Shown here piece by piece: positions 5,981 to 6,463 of a stretch of DNA of 6,463 bases. Origin of the DNA: an uncultured Bacteroidales bacterium (GTDB taxonomy: Bacteria; Bacteroidota; Bacteroidia; Bacteroidales; UBA932); contig CAKULN010000089.1 of the NCBI GenBank assembly GCA_934667175.1, positions 1-6,463 of the forward strand. The letters run 5' to 3'. Below the pieces are notes generated by a model that worked only from the letters and a program-made list of their open reading frames with translations, searched no databases and was not told the DNA's origin. Position numbers and translations under genes: made by a program. The first letter of the stretch is position 1, and each line of letters begins with the position of its first letter.

Positions 5981-6041
5981 TGCGCAAGGGCGCAAATTCA
6001 GCCTCGTTCCGCAGAAAATAATCCGATAATTTGCGCAAGAG
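5981..6041. repeat. Pair of TGCGCAAG repeats with an overlapping inverted repeat
   Basis: TGCGCAAGGG at 5981-5990 and TGCGCAAGAG at 6032-6041 are direct copies 51 bp apart, each with the palindromic core TGCGCA. In addition GCGCAAATT (5990-5998) is the exact reverse complement of AATTTGCGC (6028-6036). They lie between the first sigma gene and the structured RNA candidate, where paired binding sites for a regulator would be plausible. The function is not known. Confidence 0.55.
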
Positions 6042-6082
6042 TGATAAAATTGCACCACTGAGTTACGTCTTGAAAGTTTTCT

Positions 6083-6234
6083 TACAAAGCATAGCGTTGC
6101 TGGAGGCTGCCACATGGATATCTTCGGTTAAGAGCCCCGTCGCCCGGAGGGCATGGCGACCTACGTGCTTTGCGCGCCCTGCCCGGGTAAAGGGCCGCCA
6201 TGTCCTTCAAACAACGGTGCCAACGCAAGGTAAA
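6083..6234 (+). ncRNA. Candidate structured RNA, possibly 6S-like
   Basis: This GC-rich block in an AT-rich gap has nested complementary arms: TTAC 6083-6086 with GTAA 6230-6233; GCGTTG 6094-6099 with CAACGC 6221-6226; ACATGG 6112-6117 with CCATGT 6198-6203; GCCC 6134-6137 with GGGC 6192-6195; and an inner hairpin GTCGCC 6139-6144 with GGCGAC 6155-6160. Between the second and third pairs is a large internal bubble (12 nt on the left, 17 nt on the right). A long rod with a central bubble and a length near 150-200 nt is the general shape of 6S RNA, which binds RNA polymerase by mimicking an open promoter; the Bacteroidales-1 RNA family is another possibility. I cannot confirm either. The strand is also uncertain: plus is preferred because a T-run (6249-6253) follows, but no convincing promoter was found on either side. 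Confidence 0.4.
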
Positions 6235-6407
6235 TCATTGTCTGATTCTTTTTCATAAGAATTAATATACCCCTCTCTCTATGTCCAAACGCAACACGCT
6301 TAGTGTCAACGAGTGGTAGGAAATGCATTAATTATCATATAGTTAGCACTTCGCCTCGAGTATTAAACCGCCAAAGACTAATGCTTAAACTTCTATATAA
6401 CATTTTT

Positions 6408-6463
6408 TTAACAAACTGTAGCATAAAGCTTTGCGTTTAGCCTATCCAACGCCCTCTGCGTAC
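6408..6463 (-). CDS. Possible last 17 codons of a gene entering from the right edge
   Basis: On the minus strand one frame is open from the right edge and reads TQRALDRLNAKLYATVC before TAA at 6410-6408; the sequence then turns AT-rich. The other two minus-strand frames are closed within this stretch. The change in composition at the stop hints at a real gene end, but the piece is too short to identify and may be chance. Confidence 0.15.
   Translation of the reverse strand, partial: TQRALDRLNAKLYATVC

Larger units (their letters stand above)
5871..6463. other. Gene-free region with regulatory and RNA-like structure
   Basis: Neither strand has an open frame with protein-like composition over these 593 bp. 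The left third holds the inverted repeat at the sigma start and the TGCGCAAG repeats, and the centre holds the structured RNA candidate. From about 6241 to the right edge the sequence is largely AT-rich with stops in all frames, and I see no terminator hairpin, tRNA or mobile-element end in it. Confidence 0.7.

Noticed and set aside
6083..6234. tRNA, tmRNA, SRP RNA or RNase P RNA
   Set aside because: No T-loop (GTTCRAnnC) or CCA end, no SRP S-domain GGAAGCAGC-type motif, and none of the RNase P conserved GAGGAAAGUCC block is present.
6031..6258. 75-codon plus-strand open frame
   Set aside because: It starts at a non-ATG codon and crosses the structured RNA candidate; its composition is not protein-like and it has no known motif.

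Overview
The window looks like a piece of a Bacteroidales-type (Bacteroidota) chromosome. The supporting signs are the combination of ECF-like sigma factors with an exported caspase homologue and an exported TPR-CHAT protein, the lack of clear Shine-Dalgarno sequences before most starts, a perfect Bacteroidota-type -7 box (TAnnTTTG) upstream of the caspase gene, and an intergenic repeat containing TGAGCTTGTCGAAGTG. No rRNA, tRNA, CRISPR array, insertion sequence or transposase was recognised. The taxonomic call is an inference.

Layout. Positions 1-429 (+) hold the C-terminal end of an FtsH-type AAA+ zinc protease that enters from the left edge. All other confident genes lie on the minus strand. 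In order of transcription they are: an ECF-like sigma factor (5870-5337); a 150-bp gap with a 24-bp tandem repeat and a candidate promoter; then a tightly packed unit of caspase/metacaspase-like protease (5185-4301), second ECF-like sigma factor (4301-3654), single-pass membrane protein (3648-3148) and TPR-CHAT protein (3155-426). The junctions in that unit are a 1-nt overlap (TAATG), a 5-nt gap and an 8-nt overlap, so co-transcription and translational coupling are likely. The CHAT gene converges on ftsH and their stop codons overlap.

The right-hand 590 bp (5871-6463) has no convincing gene. It holds a 15-bp inverted repeat covering the start codon of the first sigma gene, a pair of TGCGCAAG repeats, and a GC-rich block (about 6083-6234) with several nested complementary arms that looks like a structured RNA. 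An AT-rich tail follows, possibly with the last 17 codons of a gene entering from the right.

How the genes may work together (inference). Both protease homologues have N-terminal signal sequences and intact His/Cys pairs, so they should act outside the cytoplasm. Between them are encoded a sigma factor and a bitopic protein with the usual anti-sigma topology: basic N-terminal cytoplasmic part, one membrane helix, extracytoplasmic C-terminal part. A coherent model is an envelope-sensing circuit in which the caspase and/or CHAT protease cuts the membrane protein and frees the sigma factor. The upstream sigma factor could be a second tier of control. This resembles in logic the TPR-CHAT/Csx30/RpoE arrangement of type III-E CRISPR loci, but here there is no Cas protein and the protease appears to be exported.
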